Assembly: GCF_037975245.1 (NCBI RefSeq)
Contig: NC_092576.1
Location: 45,810,111-45,874,110, forward strand
Length of the DNA stretch: 64,000 nt
DNA from: Apostichopus japonicus
Lineage: Eukaryota; Echinodermata; Holothuroidea; Aspidochirotida; Stichopodidae
Direction: 5' to 3'
Shown: positions 36,054 through 48,800 of the stretch, in pieces
How positions within the stretch are numbered: the first letter of the stretch is position 1
Layout of the letters: every line of letters begins with the position of its first letter
The notes under the pieces: generated by a model
Databases searched by the model: none
What the model was told of the DNA's origin: nothing
What the model saw: the letters and a program-made list of their open reading frames with translations, nothing else
Translations under genes and position numbers: made by a program

Positions 36054-39000
36054 ATGGAAGCACTGTTGATGGCTTGTAGTTTGTCTATATTGTGTGTATG
36101 CTGTGCATCTACTGAAGTGAAGACGGTGAACGTTTATAATTCTGTAATATTGGAAGGATGCTGCGATATCAGCCATGACAGACTCTGGAAGTTTAATACA
36201 GAATTGGTGTATTCTAATCATTTGTTGGTGAATGATACTTTTGATGGAATCATGAGTTTATTTAGCAATTATTCCCTTGTCATCGACTCTATAACTTTAG
36301 ATCTTGATGGTTTCTACCAGTGTATCTGTAATCTCGGGCAGTATATCTCGATGCAAAATTATTCACTAGTAGTGGAAGGTAATGTTGATCGATTTTTACC
36401 ACTTTTTATTCTTTTCAGGGCATTATTTACAAATCGAGTCTTAATAACATAATATTTATTTCTGGTGGTATTACATTACAATAAACGCTTTTGGGTTAGC
36501 ATCTTACCTTTGCAATATCTTCTATAAATACTTCAAAGGGTCAACATCTCTTGAAATTAATCAATTTGGTCAACATAAATATGTAAAAGAACGTTTATTG
36601 CTGTTAACATTATTCCGCTTTAAATAGCGGCACGGACTACTGACATCGTAGGTGTTATGACATTGTTTCATTTGAGTAATTTCCAAAATATTTCGATTTG
36701 CAAATCATAATTGCTCAATTTTTCAAAAGGTTCCCAGTCGTTGAAGACAATTATTAACCAAATTGTCTACAAAAACAACCATTCTTTACATCATTTGATG
36801 ATATTAATGACCTATATTGTGTTCGTCAACAGTTTCATCCATTAATTCAAATCGTACGTACTATGTTATTGTGATTATTTCCTTGATTAGGCTAGACAGT
36901 ACTTGCTAATCACATACCTTGCTATGTGTCTATGGGTGCCGTTTTTATGTTTTTTAATTAGTTTTAGATTATTTATGTAAATATGGTATGATAGAAATGT
37001 TATTTATGATAAATTTTATTTATTTCACTCCAGTGTCTCCAAGTTTATCGATTACGGCTGCGGAAAATCAGGTTCGAGAATTGTTGAATATTGCAGCTAA
37101 CGAACCAAGTCGGTTAGTCTGCCAGGCTGTGAATGCCAAACCTGTGGCAAACCTCACATGGATGATAAATGACAGAGCCATACCCAGCTATGCAGGAATT
37201 CAGTCGATATTTCCTAATCCTAATGGAACTTTCAACACAATCTCATCATACACCCTCACTACTTCAGAAGTGGTAAGCAACGTATCGTGCATCAGCAAAC
37301 AGCTTACATCTGAAATACAACGAGTAGATGTAACAATTAATACCTACGGTAATCAAAACTACATTTTTTGTCTTTTACTTCTATCCACAGATTTCCTAGC
37401 TCATTTTCTATATTTTCAAAGATAATTTACATACTACAATTCCATACATGTTACCTCAAACTACTAGTTTGTGCTAAAGATTCGGTCTGATGCGCTAATT
37501 GTCAGTTTATTTATTATTTTTGGTACTGTTATCAAATGCGTCAGGATGACCAAAACTTGAGTACCGAACTAATTAATTATGCATTAATTAATCTTTACAA
37601 GGATGAATGGAAAATGTATTACTTCCATAACTACAAATGTAAAGATGGCCAAACACAGAGGTGCTCCAAGTAAAGCAGATATGAACAACATTAAAGAGGT
37701 ACAGTGATGAAGGGTGTTCTAAACAATAATATAGGTAGGCTGTGTGTGACGTATATTCATTGAAACCATGCATAGATGTATCTGGTGTATATACAAAAAC
37801 AATATATTGTTACGCTGGAGTGCCGTCATTCCCATAGATCAAGTTCTTTTTTTTTTAGCCATACGTTATTCAATACAATTAATATAGGTACATACATAGG
37901 TATTATGATTGCTCATATAAAGAACTTATCCAACAATGATTCATTGTTTGTATATCTTGTATAACAGAATGAACTGATATCAAACCAGCAAACAGTTGAA
38001 TCTGAGGGCGTCTATCAGGTTAACGTGAATCTAGTAATATATCTATATATATTCAGTGCGTGTAGAATATTATTCAATATATGATATATCGAACACTCAA
38101 CGATGTTGGTATAATGAAACCGGATTGTAATTATCTTAGAAATTTGGTTACAGACGTTAGAAATATTGCGGGAACGAATAAAACAAGTTGGTCCGTATGT
38201 TATCCTCTCCCCACCCCCCCCCCCCCACCTTCCTAATGTATGTCCACCGTTGATGAACCCTTGGAAACACTGTTATTGCGACAGAGCTATTTCGTACAAG
38301 TCAAACACATCTACGAATATGTGTATATTTTGTCATTTTCAACCTACAAATGTTATATTATGTGTTCATATTTCCGTTACATTTTGCAGTGATCCCGACA
38401 ATCTCTTTTACCATTAACGGTATCGATGCTACAAATACCGTCACCGTACAATACGAGACGATGTTAACCGCGGTTTGTCAAACAATAGGAGGAAGACCCC
38501 CGTCGAATATTACTTGGGTGATTGACGGCCAACTTTCCAATGTTGTCACTGATGGAATGGTAACAGTACAAACAGGAAATACTTTCACATCAACTTCTCA
38601 AATGTCGATACCAGCTACAATGTCTAAAGGACAAATAACATGTTTAGTTTCCATCGGTTACCCGGATAGCAAGGTTGAACTACACGGTATTTACCATACG
38701 TACGGTGAGTACGATTTTCATTGTTGCCATTGGACATGCCAAAGTACATATTAGCATAGGCGTAGAAGGCGGGGGCTGCAGCCCCCCCCCCCTCCCAACC
38801 CACCAAACATTTTTGTGAAAATTCGGGCAATATGCTGAGAATTTTTCGGGCACATACTGAAAAAAGAATAATTTGCAAATGTGTTTTTCAATGGTTAAAC
38901 TTATATTATTATGATCATTATTATTGTAACGACTTCCTTAATAATTATAACCAATATAGAAGAATAATAACACTGAAATTTATTGTATGATATTGTCAAG

Positions 39001-42000
39001 TGATGTAAAAACCAGAGCATGCTTATATGATACGCATATTAACATATTGAACGCGCGCGGAGCGCGAAAAGTTTGGTTATATTTTTCGAGTAAGTCGTTA
39101 CAGCCCCCCCCCCCCCACCCTCCAAATCTACGCCTATGCATATTGGGGTAAGCTAATGTCCACGTGCCTAAATACAGACAAAACTTTTCATTGCAAAGAA
39201 AACAACAGATATGAAAACAAATAATCAGATCATATATTGTCTGATTACATTCTTCGTTCCTTTCATGTTTCTTCTAGCCTGGTATTCTGTATTTTACATC
39301 TTATTTTTCTTCTAGCCTGGTATTTTCAATTTGACATCACTTTTATATTTTGTTGTAGGATTGTTTATTTGACATCACTTTTATTTTCTTGTATGGGATT
39401 TTGTTTTTGACCTCACATTTATTTTCTTGTGGGGGATTTCGCATTTGACATCACATTTATAAAATGATCTCTTCACAGTTCTGCCATCAGTATTTGTTAC
39501 TATCAATGGTCATCGTAAAGTTGAGGTTAGCCGTGACAGGTCAGTGTCCGTAGTCTGTCGGTCAGTTGGATCCAGGCCAAAGGTTAACTTACTCATACTC
39601 ACAGGTCACCATGGAATGGATTCAGAACAACCTACCGTGACGTCAACAAACAGCGAAATTAACGATACATACGATACTATTACGTCAATCAACTTCACAC
39701 CAACGAAAGAGAGAGGAAATGTCACGTGTGTTGTGCAAGGGCTACTGATAAAAGACGTTAGTTCCTACGCAACCTATGTAGTAATAGGTAAGACTTAAAG
39801 ATAGGTAGGATTAAAGATGACACACATACATTAATCTGACTGTGTTACGATAACGATCTTGAAAATACTAGATTTTAGAGCGTATAGTATATAAATGCGT
39901 AATATTGTGTAGTACATTATAGAACTAAGAATGCGTAATATATTGCAAACCATTGTGTTATACGTGCATGTATAATTCATTGTGACATATATAAATGTGA
40001 AGATTTGTGCATTTTAAGGATGTAATATTATACACAAGATTATGTCATACGTACAATATTGTTTATTGTTGTATAATATCATCCAGTTCATAGATGTTAG
40101 ACTTGAAGTAGAATATGTCAATAGTTAATTAGCACATTTCTTGTTTCTGTCGCAACTGATATTCAAGGTTCTTTTAATATTGCACATGTTCATTTCAGGT
40201 GAAGCAGGTAACAAAGAGGATAACTTAACGCTAATCTGGTTGATTGTTGGTGGATTTGTAGCAACAGTAATCATGCTTCTCTTGGGCGTACTAATTTACT
40301 TCTTGAAGAAGAACTTATGTAAGTTTCATGAGCATTTTCTCTGTCTTCGAGAATGTCATTGCTTTTTGCCATTATTATTTACATTGCTCATATGTCATGT
40401 ATAAACTCAATATGGACATTAATGCAATATTACTCAATTAAAGTTATCGTTCTTTACATCATTATTGTAATCTCAATTTTTCATATTCCAACAGCCTTGG
40501 CGTCACTCTTCTCACATGGGTGAGTATTATTCTACTCTTATAGATTTAAAGAAACGCACAGTACCTTATTTACTGAGTTTTCATTTTCTTCATTGTATTT
40601 TAACAACAGTTACCAAGATGTCCAACTAAATGAGTCGAATCTAAAACGAATAAATACAGGCAAGTACTAACATTCTACCTGCTGATAAGAAATCAACATA
40701 CAGTATACATTATTGTATGTACATTGTCAAAATGGTGATATGATTCGAACCTCTTAAAGTGTAACTGGTCGTCAACATAATCGATTTCCTGTCTTTTTAT
40801 AGCATCGACTGACGTTCCTGCGATGAAGTAAGTAACCGTTGTGCTATACATTACAATTATAGAAACGTACATTAAATGCAAATGTAGGCATTGGTGTAAT
40901 CACATTTATTGTAAATGTAGCAAGTTATGATAAACTAAGCTAAATAACAGTGACTAGTAATGTAAATAAATAGCACCAATATCGATAATTTATCATAGCA
41001 TGGAGTCACAGTAATAATACGGACAATTCACTTTAACGGCTTGAGTAAATCATAGCTATAATAACTCTGTCATCTATGAAATATATTATTATTATTTCTA
41101 GTGTAAATTTGTTTCGCATTGTAGTCTTGAAGCCGAAGGCGAGGGTTACCACCGACGATTGTCACGGCACACGGGACGTGGAAGTTCATTCTTTGATGGT
41201 AAATTTTCATTTATTCACAAGATATGTATCTGCATTAGTACAAACAATTAACTTATATTAACGACGACGATGAATATGTTGCTGGTGATGACTGGGACGG
41301 CGATGAGAACAGAAACTTGACAATGACGTCGATGAGGACGACTGTGAGTATATGTGACGATGACAGTAATTGTGAAGATGATGGAGATGATGAAGGTGAT
41401 GCTATACACTTTAATATAATATATCATTAATCATCGTTACTCTATATTAATTACACATTGCCACAATGCTGACAAATATCAATTCGAGTCTATCATTCAA
41501 AACCATTATAATATAATATTTGAAACAAAAGTTTTAACAAATTATTTATTGATGATATTTTCAGCCACATCTGGAGAGTTGCCGAAACCACCCAGGTAAA
41601 CCACCCAGTTGAATGTTAACGATGAACTACCCATGATGTATTGAGTACTGTATAGTGGAAGATTACGGTAGTCAACAAAACCTAAGTGTTATTTCGTACA
41701 GAAAAGCAGATGAAACATAAACACAGAAACATAGACCAGTAATAATTCTTTAGAATATGAGAGACCTGCATTGTCTGATTTGCATAGAAAATCTCGGCTG
41801 GTATTTAGCGTATGAGTAATAAACCTAAACTAACTCTAACGGAAACTAAACATATTACAGCTAAATAGGTTGCCTGCTGCAATATGAGACGCTATGTCAT
41901 CAATGAAAACAAATCATGAACTTACCGTTGGGAGGTTTTCTTTACAGCTTGGCATTACCGGAAGTTCCCACTTTTCCAGAGGTTGTTGAATATTCAGATG

Positions 42001-45000
42001 TTCCAGAGCATGGTGAGTATTTCTCGCGAATATTCATAGACAATATTCTTGATTGTGATATGGTTGTATTAATACAATACTTTCTTGTGTTCACGGAAAT
42101 GAATTTCCTTTCGTACATATCCTTCAATTTATGTGTAATTTAGATAAGAAGATGTCACCTAATCAAACGACTGAATTAAGGTTAATCTATCCAATGTCTT
42201 TAACCGTGGACTAATTTAGTAAGTCGATGAATAGACATTCCTGCGAATATCTTTTTTTATTTGCATACATAACTTTAACGATTAATCATTAAACCAAAGC
42301 GTACTACTCGGCTGTGACCGAAACAGCAACAGTTGGTCGAATATTCCACGTTAACAACATGAGAATGATGTTAAAGATGAAGATGGGGCTATTGTACAAC
42401 AGATGGATGGGCACAATAGGAGCATCCAACGCTGTAACCAAAAGCGTATTAATTACTACAATTTCCGGTAAGTTATTTAACTGAATGAGGCAGCTCGATC
42501 TCGCAAACAAGAGATATTCTTGCTAATTATCTACCTTAGGTATAACTTCATGTTGTTTCATCTAACGATTCTTCTTTCAAATCTGTATTATTTTTGTCAG
42601 ACGAATCTCTTAAAAGGAAGGCTATTCACTTGGATGATTATGGTTAGTGTTAGGGTTAGATGTATGTTTAACCCAACCCTAACCCTAATCCATCTAACGA
42701 TTCTTCTTCAAATCTTTACTTTTTGTTAGATGAAGCTCTTCAAAGGAAGGATATTCACTGGGATGATTTTGTCAGACGATTACTCGAAATGTCGATTAAT
42801 CGAAGCATTTCGATGGTAGAGGGAATATGTATAGATTCAGGTAATCATCTTTCATGATTTAGATCTTATATTATATATTTGGAAGAAGATTAGAGACGAT
42901 TTTCCCCAGATGAAAGACAAACAATCTAACAGAGCTGTTCTGAGATGTTGACGATGGCCACTCTCCTCTTCCGACCCACCCTACAACCACATAATCTCCC
43001 AGTAACCGTTTATTTATGTTACTAAATATTATATTTGTTTTATACCGTGAACTAACGCACCATTACCAAGTTTGGAAGGTTGTTAGCTTAAACAGATTCG
43101 TGCTTCTGTGGTGACAGCTTTACAATGCCCTGCTAAAGTTGTTTAAAATGTTTCTAGTTATTCCCCTTAGTCCCCTAATTCCTGTCATATTAATAGCATT
43201 GCAAGGTATTAAAAAATCGTGTAATTGTTGAAATATTGATGTAAAAGGCGAACGTAGATGAAACAATTTTCATGTTTCTCTATCTTTCAGCTCACCTTTA
43301 CTTATTGCAAGAGTATTTTGTCTGTGAGACGCTGGATAGTCGACTGAATATGCAGAATAAAGATGGAAAAACTGTTAATCCGATTGATCAAGACTTGGCA
43401 GCCAAAAGTATTCTCGGGATTCTGGAAGGAATGGAAGCCATACATTCTTACGGTGTTAGTATTTGCTCAATATATATAAATCTGGACGGACTATGTCAAT
43501 TAGGAGACGATACATTTTCTCACATTTACCGTTCATGCATATTATAGAGGTGTTCTGTTATCTACAGAACGCTTATCTCCTTTCGAACTGACAAAGGGTT
43601 GAATAATATCTTAATAGCACATGGCATCACGTCACATGACCCTCAATGGTAGGTGCGTTATGCTACTGTGAGCGAGAGTTCCAGTTCATGTATAATTCGA
43701 TGTACGTAACTTTATCCCGAATGGTTCATTTCTACGTTTTAAGAATGGTGAAAATGTCACGTGAACCTGAAAATATTGTTATGAAAACGTGTTGAAGTAT
43801 ATTCATTGGTATCTTCATACAATATTTATGTGCTGAATTGTACCTATGCATGGTAAAGCACATACAAATAATCAGAGCCTTTTAGCGGACGCTATAACAG
43901 GCTAAAACGCATTAAAACTTACGCTTGTTTTGTTTGATGCTGACAGTTTCTTCATCCAGATCTTTGCACCAAGAAAATCCTCCTGACCTCCGACAACGTC
44001 TGCAAGATTTACGACTTTTGTTTGGCTGAAGATGCTGCAAGAACAGTCATGGTGAAAAAGTCAAAGGTACAACCATAGCAATACATTACACAGTGCATTC
44101 AAGATGTGTTTTCTTTATCATCATATGACGTAATAGTCCATGTCATCTGTTACTTGATGTGGTATTCTACCATCATATTATATCCCACTTTAATTGGTGT
44201 AATCCACTTGATGTTGTACAACCATCTTATACACTTCTTTTGACTTAACACCACCATAACATCCAACACGGTGGTTTATACTAACAGGTTATCTTTACTA
44301 TCTCAGGCGGTGTTATAACACCATACGGTCATTACGTTTACGGTATTCACGTAACGACAGTTTCAGATTATGCAATTCGCCCTATTAAAGTGTTATCTAC
44401 CAAGTTTGTCTGTCATTTTCAGATAGAAATATTATTTTATTACATTTTTCAGAAACATTTTGACCTCAATAACCTTCCACCAGAGGCTTTACAGCGGAAT
44501 GAATATTCATGGACTAGTGATATGTGGTCCATTGCGGTAGTCATCTGGGAGGTGTTATCAGCTGGTAATTGTATTTTGAACTAACTGTAATGTGTAATGT
44601 GAACTAGCTGTAATGTGTACTTTGTAATGTGTAATGATAACTAATTGTAATGTGTATCGCCCACTGATTATAAGGATACTTCGCTGTATTTTTTAACTGT
44701 GTCATGCTCATACTTACTGTGTGTACCATAGGAAACCAATACCGCATACAAATGTCGTCGTACTCATACTTACTGCATGGTCTATAAGAAAAACAAATAC
44801 CAGACACAAGTAACGTTTAACACGTGTATGATTGGTCTACAGGAAAGTCTCCATTCGTTGGTGAGACGAGCACTGATAACATCAACATGCCTTCACCGAT
44901 AGAAGCATGGCCAGTAGAGTATCGGTATGTAAGGTAACTTTAATTTACTTGTAGCAAAATATAAAAATCTAACAGATACTTCAGAAAGTAAAAAGGACAT

Positions 45001-45820
45001 AACGCGAGCCTTCCAGTCATTTACAGAGATAATTCTTTCAAATTTAGGAATCCGTCAAAGCTAGTATAAATTGATGGATCGGTCATAAAAAAGTCTTCTT
45101 TTTATATTGGTTTGAGTCTGACATTAAGTTGGTTTTCTAAAAAAATGATTGTGAACTTAATAGCATGCTTTTCTATTGATTACAGTAAGGAGCTCCTGTT
45201 TCAATGTTGGGAAACAGACTGCACTCTTCGACCAAATGTAGCGGACCTCAGGATGATTTATTCAGAGGTTCGTCACTAATATCCATTCTTAAACACAACA
45301 CATGATGGCCGTCTTTTCCATACTCGGAGAGAGCAGTAAGACCCTAATGCTATCTAAGTAGTATCCATAAAGAGGAGAACATTTTGTGTAGTATCCTTGA
45401 TACACAAAAGGAGTTGTGTACATCATTCCTACATCAATATTAATGTGTGTACATCATGTCTACAATCATATCAATTTGTGCACATCATTTCTACACTCAT
45501 ATTAATATGTGCACATCATTCCTACACTCATATTATTATGTGTACATCATTCCTACATACATATTAATGTATGTACATCATTCCTGCACTCACATCAATC
45601 TGTGTACATCATTCCTACACTCATATCACTTTGTGTACATCATGCCTACACCAATATTTATCAATATTTATGCAATTTTTATTGTTATTAATTGAAATAG
45701 AGTTTGAGTACATCCAAGACGGAGACCAGACCGATATCTGTTATGAGTGGAATAATGGACCATTATGTTCCAATGAAAGGCGGACCACAACAGCAAGAAA
45801 AAACTGAGTCGAGTCAGTAA
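36054..45820 (+). CDS. Gene C: Ig-domain receptor with degenerate tyrosine-kinase domain, complete
   Basis: Exons: 36054-36378, 37034-37348, 38390-38704, 39479-39787, 40199-40318, 40495-40519, 40610-40659, 40803-40827, 41125-41198, 41565-41595, 41948-42012, 42300-42467, 42730-42840, 43291-43454, 43947-44066, 44453-44564, 44843-44924, 45186-45267, 45701-45820. Phases fit and the sum is 2613 nt (870 residues). Signal peptide plus Ig (1-108), three more Ig exons, helix near 430-456 (LIWLIVGGFVATVIMLLLG), a linker of small exons with GEGYHRRLSRH, then a kinase fold from about 552. VAIK Lys is replaced (VLITT, 601-605), the catalytic loop is HPDLCTKK (702-709; HRD to HPD, Asn to Lys), DFG is DFC (722-724) and APE is PPE; fold residues remain (SDMW, CWETDCTLRP). 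Best read as a receptor pseudokinase. The tail ends with HYVPMK, a YxxM site of the kind bound by PI3-kinase SH2 domains when phosphorylated. Exon 7 uses a GC donor (ACAG/GCAAGT). Exon 1 is homologous to gene A's; the gene is head to head with D. Confidence 0.82.
38754..39139. mobile_element. MITE-like element with 13-bp terminal inverted repeats
   Basis: The ends are GCATAGGCGTAGA and its exact complement TCTACGCCTATGC, each followed inward by a G/C-run (GGGGGCTG / CAGCCCCCC-type). Possible target duplication ATATT on both sides. About 386 bp, no coding capacity, in the intron between the third and fourth Ig exons of gene C. Confidence 0.7.
42300..45267 (+). CDS. Gene C kinase-like domain exons
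   Basis: Seven exons carry the fold in order: N-lobe without a recognisable glycine loop (VGRIFHVNN then SVLITTIS), helix C (DDFVRRLLEMSINRSISMV), hinge to helix E (AHLYLLQEYF to GMEAIHSYG), catalytic loop to activation segment (FLHPDLCTKKILL to KIYDFCLAE), PPE with helix F (TSDMWSIAVVIWEVLS), insert (GKSPFVG), and the CW...RP helix. The exon joint at HSYG/FLHPD aligns with the usual tyrosine-kinase pattern (ME-L--K-FVHRDL) with no gap, supporting acceptor 43946/43947 over the later CCAG at 43957-43960. Confidence 0.8.
42601..42642 (+). pseudogene. Duplicated fragment of the helix-C exon of gene C
   Basis: A 42-nt in-phase segment after GTCAG encoding DESLKRKAIHLDDY, closely like the start of the next exon, DEALQRKDIHWDDF (42730-42840). 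The preceding intron end (ACGATTCTTCTT-CAAATCT) is duplicated too. It is truncated at a weak donor (G/GTTAGT) next to TTAGGG-like repeats. Skipping it keeps the frame, and so does including it, so a variant 14-residue insert is possible. Confidence 0.7.
42643..42700. repeat. Interstitial telomere-like repeats (TTAGGG type), inverted
   Basis: GTTAGTGTTAGGGTTAGATG on the left and AACCCTAACCCTAATCCATC on the right form an imperfect inverted pair between the two copies of the helix-C exon start. Confidence 0.7.
45417..45655. repeat. Minisatellite, 30-bp unit, about 8 copies, last intron of gene C
   Basis: Units of the type TGTGTACATCATTCCTACAC followed by TCATATCAAT, with small variants. Each unit contains in-frame ATGs on the plus strand, which produces spurious open frames. 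Confidence 0.95.
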
Positions 45821-48800
45821 TATGTACAGGGAATTCTCAGTATCCGGTCTCGTAGAAGAAGGGCAGCCTGTGCTTCGGTTAAATCACAGGACACGTCTGT
45901 GCCAGCTATAACATTTTCACCGCTCAACACGGGCTCAACCAGTCACAGAGGGCGGAAGTAGAGGGCGGTTTTGCAAGGCGACCTACAGGCCAGTACACAT
46001 TCCAACAAGAAACATAATAACTCCAGGACAATTGCGCCTTGTCAGCTAAGAAAGACGACTAGAAAGTTGGGTCGAAGATAATTTATATATATAGTTGTGT
46101 CCATAACTGTTAATTGTGTGTTAATACAAACTAGTTTATCAGGCTAAGTGGTATGGTGGTTTTGTTTGCATTTTTCGGTGATTTCATAGCAACATTAAAC
46201 GTCTTAATCTCGTATCGCAAACGCAGTTTTTGTCTCGTTGCATTGTGATTTGATTTAGGCCTCATATTACCTCACTGCACTGATATATAATGAACAGGTC
46301 AGGGTAGAAGTATACTTTGCGCTCTTGTCTAATTACAGCATGTAAGTTAACTCGAATAATTTTCTTCCTCAATTTCATTTCTCGAACCTATAAAATACTT
46401 AAACAAAGCTCTTTATATCGTTCGCACTTTATTAGTTTCATTTATAATTCACATATTCAGTTTCGTTATTTTCATTGTACAATATCAATTTATTGAGATT
46501 ATGAAACAGAAAGTCCGAACAAGGCTTGATAGGCTATACAAGCAATTTATTCCATATTTCTGTAGCTCTCAAAGGGTGACAGGTTTTCAAATAATAAAAA
46601 AATCTTTTGTATCTTGTTTGCTTTGTTTAACAAAATCTCTGTTCTTGGAACTGGTGTGAATAGATGGACGCGGTAAACGATTCACCTAAACAAACAAGCA
46701 ATGATGACAATTAATTGATATGACAATAGTTAAATAAGTTACATTAAAACACAGGGACCTGGGAATAACAAAGATGAATAAAATATTGAATTTACCTAGG
46801 ACAAGGAAATTATGTTAGGATTGGATTTAAGGAAGAACGATATTTTTCTTACATAACACAGGAATGAAGTATCCAGAAACGATGATTACTCTTATTTAGC
46901 ATAAAATTATGTATTCTTCTAGTTGTGTCGATGTTGGATTCATTAGATTAAGTATCCATCAATCTTATAATCCCCTTCTATTAGCAATGTTGTAATTAGT
47001 CAGCTCACTGTCTCACCTCCATATGTTAACATATGTATTTAATTATTTCAACATGAAAAACTGAGACTTACGGCATAACATGTTTTAGAAAACCCATTTA
47101 AAGTTTTAATTTATTGACACGGATAGTTACCTTCAGATATCGAAGTAGATTTGTCCTATACCATACAACAAAACGTATCGAAAGTGACATGATTTTAAAA
47201 CGCCCGGGAAAAAATGTGATGGCTCCTGTCAACAATACATTCGTCACTTTAATAGTCTCGTGGCGTTGCAGGTTTGCAATGAACAGTACTAGATGGAACT
47301 AGTTATCAAACCACGACACGATTGGTCTATTTGTCTAGTTTAATTTGTGCTACTGCTGTAACGCTTCCTATTTCAGTTTTCGAATATACCGTTGCTAAGG
47401 GAAAGTCTGGATTTTTATGGTAATTTAGGTATAATCCTCTCTAATTTCTGTATTAATCATTTCATATAACGTATGTTTTTTGTTTCGTAGGCCTATTTCA
47501 TGATTTAATTGACCACTTTTGTTGCGATAAAAAAAAAAGAATAGTGTTAATATTAATAAGACAAATACGCAAGAGAGCGCACGATCGCTTTAATGAATGA
47601 CTTATGGCACACAAATAGATTAAACTTAACTTATCTTATCTCATTTTAGATAACCACATTGCCACAGAAGTTAGTCGCTATTAAACTATTTGATCGGATC
47701 AGCTATTGCCGTATCCCTGTGTAGCTAGCGATACAAAACAACCAGGCTACCTTGGGGTTTAGCGCCCTCTAACAATATGAATATAAAAATGTTGATGTTA
47801 TTGAACATATTAATGATCGTAGTTCAACCGCACCCCTTGTTTTGTAGACACAATAATTATTACAATTGTTAAAAGATCGGTTTTTAACTTTTTAACTTTA
47901 AGTTTGTGCGTTATTCCTAAATAAATGAACTACAATGTGAGTGAGAAACATCCTCTTGATTCTTCTACTTTTGTACATTATATAAGGGTTGCCGATAAAT
48001 AACTGTATTAACTCACTGGAACATATTATCTCGTTAGTGTCTTTTTTCACATTTATCCCGTTAAAATCTCAATTAATAGTCAGTGGTAACAATTCTTACA
48101 ATTTTCAGTTATTTTTGAAGGCAAACGTATAATCCTCGACAGACTGGAAACTATCGGAACTTCTCAGTAGTATATTACAAGTAAATAATACTATACAAAA
48201 GACAAATCTTGTATCTCTTCACGTGATTTAACCAATGACCCTAAACCAAGGATACTGTTAGTCTAGAAGTTTGTCACTGTTATTTAGAACGTTGGCAATA
48301 ACATATATATTACGATTGCCAATTCGGTATCGAGGGCGCGCTCTTCTAAGCTAAGGATTCCACAGTTTCGAAAACAAATACTATATAGAAGTGAAAGAGC
48401 ACTCGAAGACCAATATCAACAGCAGGATTTAGGCTTGCACTACTAAGCTCACTAGAGTCTTGACTTTTGAGCAAAGACTAAATCAAGCATGAAACGTATA
48501 TCGCATTACTCTATATATAGAAACTTTATTCCGTTGTTATGATTTCAAAGTATTCATTCCATAATACCGTCAAACGAATCGAAGATTTATTTAAAGAGGT
48601 TGAGCAATAAAGGGTTCTGAATCAATTTATAACTAGACAGTTATTAATAACCTGGTTTCATATTCTGGCTTCTTTGATATCTCTAATGAACGTCGCTTCT
48701 TGACCATCTACGTCAACCTTGTCAGCTTACATGATCAACATTGGACGTGAGAATCTCAGTGCTATATAACCCTTCCATATGAAAATCATCTTGTAGGATG

